A stretch of 64,000 bases of DNA, taken from the NCBI GenBank assembly GCA_039196965.1, contig JBCCUK010000018.1, positions 20,561 to 84,560 of the forward strand, in the 5' to 3' direction. Origin of the DNA: CALLCD01 sp039196965 (lineage in GTDB: Bacteria > Pseudomonadota > Alphaproteobacteria > Caulobacterales > Hyphomonadaceae). A model generated the notes under the pieces. It worked only from the letters and a program-made list of their open reading frames with translations. It ran no database searches and was not told where the DNA came from. This document shows positions 62,614 through 64,000 of this stretch, piece after piece. How positions within the stretch are numbered: the first letter of the stretch is position 1; each line of letters opens with the position of its first letter. A program made the position numbers and the translations under genes.

Positions 62614-63479
62614 CGCTGACCGTCAAGGTCATAGAGAAAATCGGAAATCCGCCGCGCATTCGCGCCGAGATCTGAGCGGCCGACCCGGCTGATCGATCTC
62701 ATATCAACCCGCGCACCGTCTCCTTCCGGGCGGACGCGGATTGCGACATCATCCTTGAAACCGAACCAGGTGGACGTATGGGTCGCCTCAAGCAGACCCT
62801 CGTCTTCATTCTTGTTGACGATCGTCCAGCCACGCTTCCGGGCGAGACGCTCACTCGCCGCATAGACATCGGCTGGCGCTGCTGCAACGATGAGCGAGCG
62901 AATAGGCCTGTAAGGCTTCGGCGCTTCTGCATCCTCGCAGACGTCCGGATCGTCGCTCTCGCACTCGGCCTCTTCCTGAATGTCGGCGATCAGGCGGCCC
63001 TCAAACGGGCTATCGCTGTCATAGGCGAAGATGGCCTCCTCGCCATAACGCACAGGATTCGCCTCTTCGCCACGCGCCGTCATCATGGCATTGCTGAGCA
63101 CAACAGGGTCAGACCAGTCGGTCTGAATGTCGTGGATCGGCGGCACCGACTGCGCCCCGGCCCCAAGCCCGGCCAAGCGACCGGCAAGCAATCCCGAAAT
63201 CAGCAGTGCCCCCATGGCAAGCATGACAGGCCGCTTCCTCGGTGAGCTGATCAGACCGACAATCAGGCCGATCACCGCAACTCCAAGGCTGCCAAAAACA
63301 ACGATACGGCCGAGGCCAATAATCATAGTTAGCAGTCCGAACTGCCAACTCCACAGACCGAACTTCGTGCCGAGGGCGGCTGCGACAAACCAAAGCACAG
63401 CAAAGATGGAAAAGACCAGCGCGCCGAGCGCAACTTTTCCACGCCATCCACCAGACTGATCTGTATATGCCCCTGCCAT
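62607..63479 (-). CDS. DUF1499 domain-containing membrane protein
   Basis: A 290-residue protein with three predicted transmembrane helices in the first 105 residues and a soluble C-terminal DUF1499 domain. The domain is recognisable by a PPIHDIQTDWSDPVVLSN start, a TSTWFGFKDDVAIRVRP segment and VDMRSISRVGRSDLGANARR. An acidic insertion (EECESDDPDVCEDAE) contains two Cys. The function is unknown. The ATG is at 63479. Confidence 0.88.
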   Translation of the reverse strand: MAGAYTDQSGGWRGKVALGALVFSIFAVLWFVAAALGTKFGLWSWQFGLLTMIIGLGRIVVFGSLGVAVIGLIVGLISSPRKRPVMLAMGALLISGLLAGRLAGLGAGAQSVPPIHDIQTDWSDPVVLSNAMMTARGEEANPVRYGEEAIFAYDSDSPFEGRLIADIQEEAECESDDPDVCEDAEAPKPYRPIRSLIVAAAPADVYAASERLARKRGWTIVNKNEDEGLLEATHTSTWFGFKDDVAIRVRPEGDGARVDMRSISRVGRSDLGANARRISDFLYDLDGQRY

Positions 63480-63693
63480 GCTGACCTCTTTCGATATGAC
63501 CCAACTTCACTTAGCTTTTTTGCCCATTGCTCCCATGGGCGCAATGGACGAACGCACTTTACGTGGAGGATGGGAGGTAGGCTCTTCTTGTTTGTTCCTA
63601 GTGGTTTTGTCTGCTCAGTAGCAGTCAATACAGCACTGAACACAGTGCATACATTTGCCCCCCGCGTCGGCCTGCGGCTTCGCGACGGAACGC

Positions 63694-63928
63694 GCTCAGG
63701 GCTGCTGATCTTTCTTCAATTATCATCCCGGAATGTTCGCGAATGCGGACATGTTCGGAGAGCCAGATCATTTCAAGCATCTCCGATCCTTCTGGATCCC
63801 GGATCGCCTCCGGCGTCCGGGATGACACTTTGGTTTTACCTCCGGTCCGCTTCGCGGCCCATGAGGCCGCGCTCAAGGCTGCGGGCACTCCAAAGCGAAC
63901 TTCGAAGCCTATATCCGCAGCCCTGAGC
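63694..63928. repeat. Nested inverted-repeat element in the terminal intergenic region
   Basis: The 521-bp end of the window (63480-64000) contains no supported gene. GCTCAGGGCTGC (63694-63705) is exactly complementary to GCAGCCCTGAGC (63917-63928). Inside, TCATCCCGGA (63723-63732) pairs with TCCGGGATGA (63816-63825), and ATCCCGGA...CGCC...GGCG...TCCGGGAT (63796-63823) makes a compact hairpin. The GATCCCGGATCG...CGTCCGGGATGACA type sequence is a familiar dispersed palindrome in alphaproteobacterial genomes. The outer repeat suggests a longer unit. Confidence 0.6.
63853..63871. repeat. 7-bp hairpin within the terminal repeat region
   Basis: CGCGGCC (63853-63859) pairs exactly with GGCCGCG (63865-63871) around CATGA. 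It lies between the inner and outer arms of the repeat region. GGCTGCGG at 63877-63884 also pairs with CCGCAGCC at 63915-63922. Confidence 0.5.
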
Positions 63929-63941
63929 ACGTCTCATGTGA

Positions 63942-63954
63942 GCGCCGAAGGCGC
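63942..63954. repeat. Short GC hairpin near the window edge
   Basis: GCGCC (63942-63946) pairs with GGCGC (63950-63954) around GAA. Nothing else is recognised from here to 64000. Confidence 0.4.
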
Positions 63955-64000
63955 GATACGGAGACAATAGAATATGAGGATAGATCAGGAACTATCCCAC

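Noticed and set aside
63625..63930. A 101-codon minus-strand ORF in the terminal region
   Set aside because: It is made of the palindromic repeat sequence and would translate a DNA repeat, not a protein.
1..64000. tRNA, rRNA, CRISPR, transposase, integrase, phage or antitoxin genes
   Set aside because: None was recognised in the coding or intergenic regions inspected by eye. A tRNAscan-SE, CRISPR finder and IS search would be the decisive check.

Overview
The window reads as a stretch of chromosome from a Gram-negative alphaproteobacterium with moderately high GC. The best guess is the Caulobacterales, Hyphomonadales or Parvularculales neighbourhood; this rests on gene content and order and is not proven. 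The supporting blocks are aspS-rnd-ppx-ppk1-hdaA-DUF2066-purMN, aroQ-accB-accC-aat-DUF2155-mlaD, xseB-ispA-dxs and lptFG. Genes are packed tightly. Many neighbours overlap by 4 nt (ATGA or GTGA), and several convergent pairs share stop-codon bases. No rRNA, tRNA, CRISPR array, prophage or insertion sequence was recognised.

Layout. 1-4.5 kb: tail of a membrane protein, thiS, the aroQ-accBC-aat operon, and the oppositely oriented mlaD-DUF2155 pair. 4.6-7.8 kb: a large NrdJ-derived protein that appears to have lost ribonucleotide reductase catalytic motifs, then an exported pentapeptide-repeat protein. 7.9-19.8 kb: translation, RNA and polyphosphate genes (aspS, rnd, ppx, ppk1), the DnaA regulator hdaA, DUF2066, purMN, a BLUF photoreceptor, ndk and holC. 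19.8-30.7 kb: pepA, lptFG, topA, an acetyltransferase, a beta-barrel-like protein, rnr and a NUDIX hydrolase. 30.7-39.7 kb: a diguanylate cyclase behind a perfect hairpin, photolyase, a TonB-like protein, YbjN-proC-TetR, a histidine kinase translationally coupled to an FkbM methyltransferase, and a serine hydrolase. 39.9-45.2 kb: the exonuclease and ATP-dependent DNA ligase of the Lhr/ligase-associated repair cluster, separated by a secreted trypsin-like lipoprotein, a secreted unknown and a thioesterase. 45-53 kb: acyl-CoA synthetase, an unknown gene with a TPR-like lipoprotein, dxs, ispA, xseB, a histidine phosphatase and lepB. 53-63.5 kb: metallo-hydrolase, YaiI, GNAT, flavin reductase, OmpA-like protein, metG, phosphatase, SDR, alpha/beta hydrolase, M20 hydrolase and DUF1499. 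63.5-64 kb: non-coding nested inverted repeats.

Most of the window is housekeeping: fatty-acid precursor synthesis, envelope lipid and LPS transport, isoprenoid precursors, tRNA charging and RNA turnover. The least ordinary items are the NrdJ-like pseudoenzyme at 4665-6947, the HdaA with a degenerate nucleotide-binding loop, the hairpin abutting the diguanylate cyclase start, the FkbM-kinase coupling, the split repair cluster, and the terminal repeat region.
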